Below, in pieces: positions 1 through 12,157 of a stretch of DNA of 64,000 nt. The stretch lies in contig NC_134013.1 of NCBI RefSeq assembly GCF_040712315.1, forward strand, positions 46,219,501-46,283,500, in the 5' to 3' direction. The first letter of the stretch is position 1; every line of letters begins with the position of its first letter. Under the pieces are notes generated by a model. The model did no database searches, had not been told where the DNA came from, and saw only the letters and a program-made list of their open reading frames with translations. The DNA is from Castanea sativa (Eukaryota; Streptophyta; Magnoliopsida; Fagales; Fagaceae). The translations under genes were made by a program, and so were the position numbers.

Positions 1-36
1 ATGGCATCAATTCAAGGCTTCTTCAGATACATAATT

Positions 37-402
37 TGATGCAAAAAAATATAGGAAAATAGGAAATAAAGAGTGACAACTACAGAACCATTCCTAGGCT
101 TCACCACCTAGGATCTGCTTGCAAACCCTAGGCTTCATCACCTAATGGCATTTGGCATCACCACTAAACAAAGAAAACAAAAGAGTAGACATATTCTCAA
201 CTCATTATAAAATTCTTATTCAAAATCAACTGCCTTTCACAATTACAAGAACACTAGTTTAATAGGGTTTAGGGATTACGCTAATTTGGAAAATGCCTAA
301 TCAAATCCCTTAAAACCCTCAACATTAAAAACTAAATTCAAAATTCAAAATTCAAAATCAAACATAATTTCAAATTTAGAAACAAAATCTTAAACGAATG
401 TT
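37..402 (-). repeat. LTR-like direct repeat, left copy
   Basis: This block is closely related to 3887-4206 in the same orientation: shared runs include the aggaaaataggaaataaaga segment, the 'tttggcatcac' segment and the A/T-C-rich 'aaattcaaaattc' end. The two copies flank a PDS5 gene fragment. Read on the - strand the block would end in ..ATCA. I infer that it is the 3' LTR of a degraded minus-oriented LTR element. No clear 5-bp target duplication was found, so a dispersed non-LTR repeat is the alternative. Confidence 0.5.
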
Positions 403-1008
403 GAGAAAACTCAACCTCAAGTTTTTAAGTGGAGAAGGATCAAAACTCTAGCACATAGTGCTTGCCTCAATTGAGGAATCACCTTTGGGAGCACAGAGAC
501 TAGCAAAATCTTGCATTCCCTGACCTCAGTAAACTCATTTGGAATGACAAAATCAATGTGTGGAATCACAATCTTATCTTAAACCATAGGAAGCACCATG
601 GTATCCACTTTGGCAAACAGTTTGTCTCCATGCACCATGCAAGGTTGATGATAAGCAGATTCATCAACTTCAACTGTCACATCATGTGCACCCTCATAAT
701 TTTCACTATGTTGTTGAACTTCTGCCTCATTTAGTAATGACTAACCAACAGGTTGAATTGGCTCTACTACAAATGGTTGAGGGTGCGCTGATGGGACATT
801 ATTTGGCACTTGTATCTCCTTTTCATAACAAAATTTTGGTACCACAACATTACTATCTCTCATGTGTGAAGCTTTTACCCTTAAGTTTGCTGGGTAGTAT
901 TTTAGTGAGTGCCATTATTTTGTCTGGTTAGTTTTTCAGTGAGTGCCATTATTTTGTCTAGCCAGGCATTAATCCTAGTGATAATTTGCTTCCCCTATTT
1001 CCTAGTGA
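403..1008. other. no gene; probable internal region of the LTR-like element
   Basis: No convincing coding region. There are two small tandem duplications: about 30 bp with the core 'agtgagtgccattattttg' at about 901-962, and about 26 bp with the core 'cctagtgatwatttgct' at about 972-1028. Open frames here are short and do not resemble a known protein. Confidence 0.4.
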
Positions 1009-3334
1009 TTATTTGCTCCCCGATTTCCATAAAGTAGGTGATACATTCTGATTTTCCTTTCTTGCACTAGCTAAAAGCGAATTGAGAAGATTGAAGGAAA
1101 TTTCTTCACTTTCATCTATGACAAGAGTCATATTTGTTTCCGTGGTTGAAAATACAACATGTGGATGGTTGGACCTAATTATTTTTAAGAAATTTTGAAA
1201 CATCTCAACAACCAATGCATCACAATCAAGTTCCAACATCACCAATCTAAATTTTTGCGATGCTCATCTAGATTAGATTTTGATGCTTCGTATAATCCTT
1301 ATTTGGTTTGAGGCGGTTTCTGGTCTAAAGATAAATTTGGGCAAGTCTGAATTGGTTCTTGTTGGAGTGGTGCATAATATTGACTTATTGTTGAATGTCC
1401 TTGGCTGCAAGCAAGGTACTCTTCCATTGAAATATTTGGGTCTTCTATTGGGTGCTAAATTCAATGATAAGACAATATGGAACCTGATTCTAGATAAGAT
1501 GGAAAGGAGATTAACGGGATGGAAACGTTTGTACTTATCCAAGGGAGGTAGAGTCACTTTAATCAAGATCATTCTATCTAATTTACCCACTTATTTTCTA
1601 TCTTTATTTCCTCTACTTGCTGTTGTAGCTAACAAAATTGAGAAACTTCAGTGAAATTCCTTATGGGATGGCATTGGTGATGAACCCAAATTTCATTCGA
1701 TTAAATGGGCTACTATTTGTTTTCCCATTTCTTCGAGTGGCTTGGGAATAAGGAATGTAAGACTTTTTAATGAAACTTTGCTTGGGAAGTGGCTATAGAG
1801 ATTTAGGATTGAGAAGGATGCCCTTTGGAGGCAAGTGATAGAGGTGAAATATGGATGTGTATGGGGTGGCTGGTGTATCAGATCTGTTTATGGTCCATAT
1901 GGTGTTGGTTTATGGAAAAATATTAGTTAGGGATGACCTTCTTTTACATGCTATATTCTGTAGGATATTGGTGATGGGTCTAGGCTGAAGTTTTGGTGAG
2001 ACCGTTGGTGTGGGGAGAAATCTCTTGTAGTTAGCTATCCTGAGTTGTTTAGATTTTGCCAAGATAAGGAGGGCTAGTTAGTGTGGCTGAACTTATGAAG
2101 TCCACTAATGGAGTCCTCTTTTGTGATGTAAGTTTATTTAAGGTTGTGCATGCTCGAGAATTAGAGGCTATGTCGGGTTTCATGAATACCATATATGGTT
2201 CTTCAGTAATGGAGTTTGGTGAGGATAAGATGTGTTGGAAACCTGATAGAGATAAGGGCTTCGTGGTTAATGATTATTATAGTATTTTAGTGGGCTCTAA
2301 TGACTACTATTTTCCTTGAAAAGGTATTTGGAAATAGAAGATTCCTTTTTGAGTAGTTTTCTTTGTTTGCATTGCTGCTTTAGGGAAATACTTGATGATT
2401 GACAATTTACAAAAAATGAAGGTTTGGATATTGGATTGTTGCTAAATATGCAAGTGTAATGGTGAATCGGTTGATCATCTCTTTCTTCATTGTTTGTTTG
2501 CTATGGATTTGTGGTATATGGTTTTGGGTTTATTTGGAGTAAGTTGGGTTATGTCGCAATCCGTTGTGGGGCTACTAGCTTGTTGGCAAGGTTTGGTTGT
2601 CATCTAAATGGTCAAATATGGTTAATTGATCCCCATTGCTTAATATGATGCCTTTGGAGGGAGAGAAATAGTAGGTGTTTTGAAGTAAATGAGAGTTTCA
2701 TACTAGACCTCAAGTTATTTTTCATTAGAACTTTATTGGATTGGTCGGTTGCTATGCGAAACCAATCATTCTCTTCTTTTCTTGATTTCCTTTATTTTTG
2801 TGATTTTTGTACTTGAATTGTTGACTCCTGTACACTCCTTGAGTACTAGGGTGTTCATTTTTTTATATCAATAAAACTTATCAAAAAATAGTTCTAGCAT
2901 TACCAAGCATGACCTGACCTTTGCAACAGTATCAAGAATTGAAACCTTGTATAACAGTGACTGGACACATGAGACAAGTTTTCAAATGCTGCTACAGACG
3001 GCTGAAATATTTCCTTTATCTGCTCATAATCACATGGGGCATCTAGTGCTGTTACTGTTGTAATCTCAGTAATGCAAAATGCAACTGAAACCTTCAGAAC
3101 CATTTCATCATGTCTCAAAAGTGTCTTCATTGAGGGTAAATATGCATCTTGCATTGATTTGGATGGTGCTTGCTCCTCATTTGCTAACAAATTTTCAACT
3201 TTCTCAAGAAGAGTGAGTGAGTCATCATTGGAGGAAGGAGGGTTAATGAGGTTATTCTCAGCCTCCTTAAGCTGCTCCTCAAGGTCTCTATCAAAGGAAG
3301 TAATTTTCAACTCAAATTTAGAGCCACAAAACAC
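1009..3334 (-). pseudogene. PDS5: PDS5 (sister chromatid cohesion cofactor) fragment, interrupted by a LINE
   Basis: Two - strand open pieces, 3334-2900 and 1245-1009, read as consecutive parts of the N-terminal region of plant PDS5, the HEAT-repeat cofactor of cohesin. Recognisable blocks are the LEEQLKEA start, the SPSKSMQDA-like block (here APSKSMQDAYLPSMK), the CITEIT..DAPCDYEQIKEIFQ block and, after the LINE, VMLELDCDALVVEMFQ and ESEEISFNLL. About 10 codons are missing after LPSMK, and a short deletion shifts the frame after CYTR near 2950. The reading ends abruptly at 1009. No introns are visible although the piece should span several PDS5 exons, so I infer a cDNA-derived copy. Family identity is confident; the mode of origin is inference. 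Confidence 0.85.
1246..2889 (+). mobile_element. 5'-truncated L1-type LINE inserted in the PDS5 relic
   Basis: The + strand encodes the C-terminal part of LINE ORF2: late reverse transcriptase ([41 protein letters not shown] at 1280-1654), then the zf-RVT region with stops and frameshifts to about 2800. The 3' end has the 'tactagggtgt..atatcaataaa' tail and 'ttatcaaaaaa'. The target duplication is agttccaacatcaccaa (1229-1245) against agttctagcattaccaa (2890-2906): 17 bp with three differences, all C/T or G/A transitions. It is homologous to the long LINE at 16479-22100. Confidence 0.9.
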
Positions 3335-3875
3335 AAAGACTGAAACTTAGCTCCTAAAAATAAGCTTTCCATTTTTGACGCTGGGTTGGTTTGGCTGCAT
3401 GACGTTGTGCAAGATTGGGGCCTAAAGGTGGGGTGGCAGTGGATCAGCAGATGGGAAAGGGAGAGCGATGGCGGTGGCGAGTTGTTATTTGGAGTTTTGG
3501 GGTGGCTATCAGCAAAGCGTCTCGGTGCCGAAGGTTGACGATGGTGGCTTGCTTCAAAAGATTGGCTGTGGGATGTGTTTTCTGGTGGTGAGGTTGACGA
3601 AGATTTGCAGTCTGACCTTCTGGTGGATTGGGACTTTGCGGATCTGGGTGTGGATGGGTTTTGTATAGAGTTGTAATTCTTGGCCATGGGTTCTTTTGTT
3701 TTGTTTCTTTTGTATAGAGTTGTAATTCTTGTCTTCTGGTGGCAGATGTGGTTTGTAGTGGTTGGGCTGTAAATGAAGTGGCTTGCAGCGAGTGGGTTCT
3801 CGGTGGTGGTTGTATGATGTTGGCGGCTGGTTTCTTTTTAGAATGATTTGGATTGGGTGGAGGGATGGGATGCGT
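3335..3875. other. no gene; G/T-rich stretch between the PDS5 relic and the right repeat
   Basis: The strand bias (GGTGGT-type words on +) opens long overlapping frames on both strands, but none has recognisable protein features. If the flanking repeats are LTRs, this is the 5' untranslated internal region of the element. Confidence 0.4.
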
Positions 3876-4206
3876 TAATACCAAGATGATATAGAACAAT
3901 GTAGGAAAATAGGAAATAAAGAGTGACCACAAGAACAACAGAACAAATCTTAGGCTTCTCCACCTAAGGGCGTTTGGCATCACTACCAAGAAATGAAAAC
4001 AAAAGAGGAGACATATTCTCAACTTATCATAAAATTCTTATTCAAAATTATCTGCCTTTCACAATTACATGAACACTAGTTTAATAGGGATTAAATATTA
4101 CACTAATATGGGAAATGCCTAATCAAATCCCTTAAAACCCTCAACATTATAAACTTAATTCAAAATTCAAATTCAAATTCAAATTTAGAAACAAAATCTT
4201 GAATGC
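3876..4206 (-). repeat. LTR-like direct repeat, right copy, with primer-binding-site-like sequence
   Basis: Homologous to 37-402 (see that entry). On the - strand the repeat ends ..CTATATCA (3887), and after two bases comes TTGGTATTAACGC (about 3884-3873). This resembles the tRNA-Met-type primer binding site TTGGTATCAGAGC used by many plant LTR elements. The position, just inside the proposed 5' LTR of a minus-oriented element, supports the LTR interpretation. The PBS is degenerate. Confidence 0.5.
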
Positions 4207-4862
4207 ATTTGGTGCTCCCTGCATCATAATTGCTAGCCCTCTTCCTTAGCCTTTTTACTGGGTCACTTGAGATGGGATGGCCGCTTGGGGTGTTTTTAAC
4301 GGTTACCTCGACTGGCATCTAGGTGGCAGCATGGCTTATGTTTGGGGGGTTGATGGTGGCAATTTTGGGGAGCTTTGGTTATGGGTGGGTCAAGATTGGT
4401 TTGGGAATTTGTGTTTGAATGGTCAATGGGCTTGTGTTTGGCTATCGGCATTTGGTGTTTGGGTGTCTCATGGTGGTGATTTGGTGGTGGGGCTTGAGTT
4501 TGGTGGTGTTTTGGTTATGGGGTTTGAGTTTTGAGTGTCTCCAATAAGTAGGTTTTGTGTGGGATGATGGGGACAAATATTGATAACTGTGATGGAGATA
4601 ACGGTCGTGTCAAAGTCCAATCCCGGTCTTAAGTAGGCACCAACCCATTTTTAAGACTAATTTGTCAATTGGAATGTGGTATTGGGTTAGCTGTTGAGGG
4701 TAATTTATGAAGGGAATTATTCGGCATTGCAAATTCTTGCAATTAAAGTAATTAGGTTTTTGACAAGAACTTTTCATGCAAGAGAGACGAGGAAAATTTG
4801 TTGGTGGCAGCTTTTGTGTCGGACATCTTATATGTTTGAGTTGAAACCCCGATTTCAACTTT
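4207..4862. other. no recognisable gene
   Basis: Contains G/T-rich words with an 85-codon open frame (4277-4534) of glycine/tryptophan-rich low-complexity composition that I do not consider a gene. The remainder is unremarkable AT-rich sequence leading into a LINE target site. Confidence 0.4.
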
Positions 4863-4882
4863 TCAATTATTTATTTATTTAT

Positions 4883-5563
4883 CTTTTTGATAAGTAAATA
4901 AAATTTTATTCAAAGACATAAAAATGAGTCACCCAAGTATATGGGAAGTATACAAGAGGGGACCAAAACTATCAAATACATAAATTACAAGCATCCACCA
5001 AATCATAGTCCGAAAAAATAGAATGACTTCTTATGATAGACATCCAATCCGATAGAGTTTAAAGAAGAAAAGTCTTAAATCGATTATAGTCCTTTCAGAA
5101 TCTTCAAAACACCGGTTATTTTTCTCCTGCCAAATGCACCACATCAAACAATGAGGGACAACCATCCAAATAACACCATTACGATGATGACCAAAAAGCT
5201 AACCACAGTCTTTGGCATCACCTAGTAGATACCAAACAAGGTGAACACCATAGACCATAACTCAGAAACAATAGGACAATATAGTAAAAGATGGTCTACT
5301 AATTCTACATTACTTTTGCACATATAACACCAATCTAGAATCAACACCTTCTTCTTACGTAAATTATCAATAGTCAAGATAGTTCCTAAAGCTGCAGTCC
5401 AAACAAAAAACGCGACTCTAAAATCTTTTCCTTCCAAATACTTCTCCAAGGGAAGGATTGAGTACATACACCCAACAAAGCCTGATAATAATTGCTTACC
5501 TCAAAGCCCAGGTGTCCAACACATCTTATCCTCACTAATACCCCTCAACTATTTATTTATACC
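4883..5563 (-). mobile_element. 5'-truncated L1-type LINE, minus orientation
   Basis: The - strand frame 5467-5222 is a typical LINE ORF2 C-terminus / zf-RVT segment ([41 protein letters not shown]). The 3' tail ends with 'ttatcaaaaagataaataaat'. A perfect 20-bp target duplication (tcaattatttatttatttat) lies at 4863-4882 and 5564-5583. It sits less than 200 bp upstream of the first visible LIG6 exon. Confidence 0.9.
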
Positions 5564-5753
5564 TCAATTATTTATTTATTTATATATTTTTATAAGTGCC
5601 ACAATTTTCTGATAAGTTTCAGGAACATGGTATTTTTCAATATTTTATTATTATTAAAATACATCTTTTAGCTAAATGACTTCCTATTTTGTAGAATGGG
5701 TTATTTGATATAGAAATTTCAGTTGATTATTTGATCTTTTGGTTTCTTCTCAG

Positions 5754-8700
5754 TTCCTTTCTGCAGCCGTAGTTGAAGCCTATAATATACTCCCCAATTT
5801 GGTTAGTATTAATGTTTTTGGCATTACAATTCTTGGCTATTTTCTTTTTTCTTCTTTAGCAACTATTTATGTTGAATTTTTTTATAGCTATATGCTCCAT
5901 GTCTTTAGTTTGTTGTCTTATTAAAAGAAGATATTGATTTGCATATGTCGTTAAATAATGTGTTTTATTTGAGAATATGTCCTGGTTAAAATTGAGAAAA
6001 TAACAACTAAGCCTCTATCCCAAACTTTGGGGTCAGTTATGGCTTTTCAATTGACTAATAAGGTCGTCCATATGTATTCTTTTTTCTCATTCCTATTATA
6101 CTTTGTCACTTTCTTAATTGACATGCCCTTTTAACTATTTCCATGAATGTTATTTTAGGTTTCCCTTTACCTTTTTTCATTTCCTTGACTTGAATCAACT
6201 TACTCTTTTTCATTGGTGCACTAATTGCTTTCCTCTACACATGACCAAACCACCTCAAACGGCTCTTCCTCATCTTTTCATCAATAGAGGTCAACTCTAC
6301 GTTTCATCACTGAGATGCCTACCAAAACTCCCTTTCCAACAAGCTAGCAAATCCATAACTCAATTATTTATAACCCAATGGTGTCCAAACAAATAATACA
6401 CCAAAGACCATAGATTATAAGCAAAATCAGAATGGAGCAGGTGATCAATGGACTCCTCATTTCTCGTACACTTTACTAATCTACAATGTAATTATTTCTA
6501 TCCATCTAGTGAATCTTCCCTCTAGCAGTTGTCCACATGAAGAAAGTTACTCTGGTAGGAGTCTTTACCCCTCCAAATACTTTACCCCTCCAAATACTCT
6601 TCCATGGTATCTTTTAGAAAGAACCTTATAATAGAATTTTACCTTAAAAACCCTGCTCCTAGTTGGAATCCATCACAGCTGGTCTTCCCTATCTCTGTTA
6701 ACCTTTAAGGAATAAACAGGGCCAACGAAACTCCTAATCCTGTACAGGTCTAGTAAACGTGACATCCCAACACATAGTGCCTTTATTCTATCCCACATAG
6801 TCCGGCATAGAAGCTTCTTTGTCATGACAACTAGCTTGTAACCGGCACTTTGTGTGGGTACATTCCTTGTATCATATATTTTTTCCCAATGATTGAGAAG
6901 TAAATAAATATTTTTATTTATTTATCTATACTACTATTTAAGGGGATTCCCTTATTTGGATTCCTTATTTTTTTTTGTTCAAAAATACCCCTACACACCT
7001 ATGTTTAAGTAGAGACAAAATTAAAGGACAATCCAATAAAAATACAACTCTAACTTCTATTAAAACATTGTCTAAAAAATAGGGTCACTCTCCTGTTGAT
7101 TTTCAAATTTCTTTATTCACTTATAAATTAGATTTTTAAAATAAAAATTATATATATAAAATAATAACACAGATTTTTTGTTTTGCTACATCATAGGACC
7201 ACTAAAATATAATAAAAAAGCCTCATTGCACACGTGAAGTGCGTGTGACGAGGCTAGTATTTTTTATAGTCTTTTTGTGGTTTGGTTTTTCTTGAGTTAA
7301 AACTCATCCAACAACCTTTATAAGGGAGTTGTGGTAGCACTTGGACCTCTTTTTCCAAGAAAAATTGTTGAGAAGTAAAATTTTATAAGAAGTCTTTTAT
7401 TTATTGGCTGATTAAAAAGTTAATTTATCTTGGCTTAAAAAAAAAAAGAAGATAATATATTCTAGCATTCAGCTTATTCCCTTCTACCTATCTAGTGTGT
7501 TGCTATTTCAATTGATGCCATCATTTGTCCATAAGAGTCATGATTATGGCGCTGCTGAAATAAGCCATAAAGGTATAAATATGCTGTTTAACACAAGATT
7601 TTGTCCATGCAGTTTGTATAATAATATTATATATTTGATTCAAATTCATCAGATCATGGTTAGATACTTTTGGTAGATTAGCTTAAAAGAACAATTTAAA
7701 GATAATATCTATTTAAATAAAAGTAATTAAAGTGGAATTAAATTTGCTCTTTGTGTAATAATTATTCATAAACGAATTGTTAATACCTCTGACAACTCAG
7801 CAAATCTCAGATAGTAGAGTTTAAGATAATCTGGGACTTTATGCTGCAATCACTGTCTCAGAATGTAACACTTGTCTACTGTGCAATTAAATAATAAGCA
7901 GGATCTGGTTGTTCCTTCTCTCATGAACAAAGGTGTCAAGTTTTCTTCTTCGACTTTGTCAATGGTTCCAGGAATACCCATCAAGCCTATGCTTGCAAAG
8001 TATATATTCTTGGATATGCTTATGCCTTTTTTTTCTTCTTTTATGTCTTTTTAATTTATGCAGGATGCATACTGAAGGACTTTCTATTTGTATTGGTTTT
8101 TTTGCTTTGTGCTAGAATCACCAATGGTGTTCCGCAAGCACTGAAGCTCTTCCAGAATAAAGCTTTTTCATGTGAATATAAGTATGCTTTTTTTCTCAAA
8201 TATGTAGTCTCCTTTCTTATGCTCTCTTGATTTCCCATATGTAGTTCTTTATAGAGTTTTGATGATTCTAATTGCAAATTAGGCGTACTATGTATGAACA
8301 GGTAAGAGTGGTGATGTTGAAATTCTTGGTTGGAGACAATAATAAGTATTGCATATTGCAAGCTCATTTTACATTGTTGGCAGATAAATAATATGCAGTA
8401 GTGATGGCAGTGTAGTAGATAAGCCCTCGACTTCAAATGGTTGTACATCTTATGTTCCCGTAGCTTTGTTTATTATCATGATAATTCAGATTTGTAAAGT
8501 CTCTTGGTGTGTACTAGAGACATTCTGTTTAAGAGGAGAGGCTGTGGGTTCTTCCCACCCCCAATATGCATTTATATAATTTTTCTCCACATATTAACTT
8601 ATAAGAAGAAAAATTATCAATTAGTTTGCTCCACTTGTGTGCAGTTTGTATATTACAGTTTCTTCATCAAAAGAATTAGTTTAGTGTTAGTCACTGATTT

Positions 8701-11052
8701 AGCAATATATCTTAGTTTTTTCTATTCATTTCACTTTGCTTTTACTTTTGGTAAGTTGGCTACAGTACCTGCTGAACTGGTTTTTGTGGTTGCAATTTTA
8801 GATATGATGGTCAGCGTGCCCAAATTCACAGATTAGTTGATGGAACTGTTCGCATATTTTCACGAAATGGAGATGAAACGACCTCAAGATTTCCGGATGT
8901 GATTAATATAATAAAGGAATCATGCAGGCCTGCTGCAATGACTTTCATTCTGGATGCGGAGGTAGGAACCTTTTTTTTTTTTTTTTTGATAATTAATTGT
9001 TAGATTAAATGATTAAATTCACAGTTTCCTAATAGTTGAAGCTTTTGAGTTAGTTGGTAATTAATCTTGGTATCAGAGCTAGAGGTCATGGGTTGAAACC
9101 CAGTCTCCACTTTACCTACCATTTAACGAAGTCCCATGTGTTGGGCCCCCCTAATTAGGGCAGTTTAGGCCCACATTTGAAGGGTAGTATTAACTTAATT
9201 GATTAAATTCAACAATTTTCTAACAATTTAAGCTTTTAGGACAATCAGTAATTTATTAGTAATATATATATAAAATAATATGCTAAAGAAATGTACTGGG
9301 AAACTAATGGAGTATACAGATTGTATACCCATGTTTCCTTAAAAACAGGTATAAATACAATGTGACAATAAAATCATGCAATAATGAGGGTCTGCTTGCA
9401 TCCAAAGATAGCCAGTAGAATAATTCCCCCGGGAACTGAGATTTGAATCTCTCTATAAATAGTTTATGCCCCTCAATAGTTCTCTTATTGCTCCCTCTCA
9501 AAAGTTGCCACATTAAACAAGAGGGAGAAACATTCCAAACTCTATTATGGAAAGTAATGGAACTTCAGCACCAATATTTAAACAAATCATTCATTGCCTT
9601 TGGCATCACCCACTTCACCCCAAAAGATATGAATAAAAAATTCCATATCTATTGGACAATTGGAAACTGCAGTCCACATGAAATGGCAGCCTTTGTGGCT
9701 GCTTTTACCCTCCAAACAGCCTTCCAAGGGAAATCAGAGTAGGCATCACCTCTCAACTCCTCATAATAAGATCGAATGCAAACCTCCCATTCCTGTTTAT
9801 GTTCAAGGTGGTACATGATTAACCTCAAGGGGTTAGTCTAGTGGTTCCCAGGCCTCATGTGATCCATAAGGGTTTCCTAACCAACACCTTGGGACCACTC
9901 CCAAGGAATTCTTTCCTGTAATTACCTAGTGTGTGTGAGGCGGGGGAACTATACTCACTCTGGTATTACCCAGGTACTTTAAGAGCCCTAGACAGCCACA
10001 TCAGGAGAAAAAAAGAAAAAAAGAAAAAAGAAAAAAAGAAGGTAGTACATGATTGATCACAGGTAAAGCAATGTTATCTGAATCATTTCAAATGTGGTTC
10101 TGGTTTTAGGTTGTTGCAGTTGATAGGAAGAATGGCTTCAAACTTATGTCTTTCCAAGAATTATCTTCTCGAGGGAGAGGAAGCAAAGATAACTTGATTA
10201 CAGTGGATAGCATAAAGGTTTGATACATTATTACATTACCTATTTTCCATCATGATGTGGTTCAATGTATCAATGCCTAAATAAAAACAAAGACTATTTT
10301 GCTATTCCTTGGTTTCAATTTATTGAACATTATTTCTTGCTATGCGATTTTGTTATGTTGGGGGTTATAATAATTGTTTGCAATCTTTCCTGAAGAAAAT
10401 CCTAGTAGTTTCCTTATTTTTACATAATGTAGACTTGTAGTTTGTTAGTGTTGTCATAAGCTTGGATTCGAAAGTTAGAAGATGTTTGCAAGTACTTGTG
10501 CTTCCTTCCACGATGCTCAAGTAATTGGTAATTTGGTAGATAGAATACTGTTATGACTGTAACATTGGAATTTTTAGAACTGGTTCAATTGAATTCAAAG
10601 TTGTCAATTCCATTCCGATGGCTGTTTTGGTTTGTTTATTGGAATGGAGCATTTCGATACTGGTGTATACTAGTATACTGTTTAGGAGTTATTACTTTAT
10701 ATATTTAACACAAATAAATATATGTGACTGTTCATCACATGTGACTGTTCATCACATGTATTTCTATAACATTTCAATTCAAATTCAAGTAATAAAATCC
10801 TAACTGTATTCTTCTATTCCAATACTACCACTTTTTTCATAATTTCTAGTATTTGATATTGATTCTTGCGTGTCCTCCCTACTCCCTAGCTTGCATCATC
10901 ACTCATTAGTTCCTCCACAAATTGACAAACAGCACATCACTCATCACCCATTAGTTCTCCACCACTGATTGACAAACAGCAAATTACCCAAATGCCCAAA
11001 AATAAAAAGATAAGACAAATTAGCAAATTTGACTTTTGCAAAAGCTAAAAGT

Positions 11053-11090
<38 letters not shown>

Positions 11091-11323
11091 AGAAATAACT
11101 TAATCTTAATGCTAATCTTGAAAACAGAAAGTTGGTAACATGAGACTTTTTCTTTGTCGGAGATCAACACAGGGAGGTGCTTCAACATTTTGCTTCATCA
11201 GCTTCATCCACAGCGTGGCACCTTCATTTCTCCACTGTCCAATCAATCTCAACGTCCAAAGCAACGACAAGGTCCTCATTTTAAATCCCCAATCATCTAT
11301 CTTGGCTCTTGACTTGCAATCTG

Positions 11324-11360
<37 letters not shown>

Positions 11361-12109
11361 AGGAAGCTTAGAAATGTGTATGAGAGAGTGAGAGATGTGA
11401 ATAAACGGGAAAATAATTGTGACTAATGGAAAGAAAAAAAGGAAAGTTAAGTTTGTATTGGGTATTGGCTGAAATAAAGAATGTTACTAATAGAAAGAAC
11501 AAAAAAGAAAGTTAAGAGCCTGTTTGGTAACCCTTTTTTTTCCTATTCTCCAAAAACAGTTTTTTTTTTGGTGTCTTCAAAGCTAGTTTTCAATCCACAA
11601 TATTGACATATTTTGTGTTTGGCTCCTATTTTGGAAACAAGTTTTCAAGATTTAAAAAAAAAAAAAAAAAAATAGAAGATGTTTAGATGATATTTTCAGT
11701 TTTGAGAAAAAGATTATCTTTTGACACATCAAACGGTAATAAAAAATCACCATGAAACACCTTTACCCTTGATTCTACAACATTTTCACGTCTCTCCCTC
11801 CTCTTCACGCTCTCTCTAGGTCATATCGCCTCCTCCACTTCCAAAAAGGATAATATAGCCCACCAAACAATCCACCATGGTGAAAGACACAGCCTAGGTC
11901 CACTAGCGGCTGCGAATCACTACAAAAACCCCTTCAAATCCCAAGCCACTATGACTCTGACTCCCAAGCTACCACCAAAACCCTCCTTCAAATCCCAAGC
12001 TACTGCAACTCTGCCTCCTAAGCCACAACAAAAATCCCCTCAAATCCCAAGCCACCATAACTCTTGCTTCAAAAACCATTGAAAATACTGAAATCCCAAG
12101 CTACGCTGT

Positions 12110-12157
<48 letters not shown>

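Noticed and set aside
686..931. 81-codon plus-strand frame
   Set aside because: No domain; lies opposite the proposed LTR-element internal region and ends in a short tandem duplication.
3307..4022. Minus-strand frames of 126 and 192 codons
   Set aside because: Low-complexity Pro/Thr/Gln-rich readings of a G/T-biased stretch; overlap the LTR-like repeat; no domain.
7872..8115. 60-codon frames covering the LIG6 exon at 7902
   Set aside because: They run into intron sequence past the donor at 8000; the spliced model with phase-matched borders is better.
9061..9120. Functional tRNA gene
   Set aside because: Only A/B-box-like words are present; no complete cloverleaf, so treated as a possible SINE relic.
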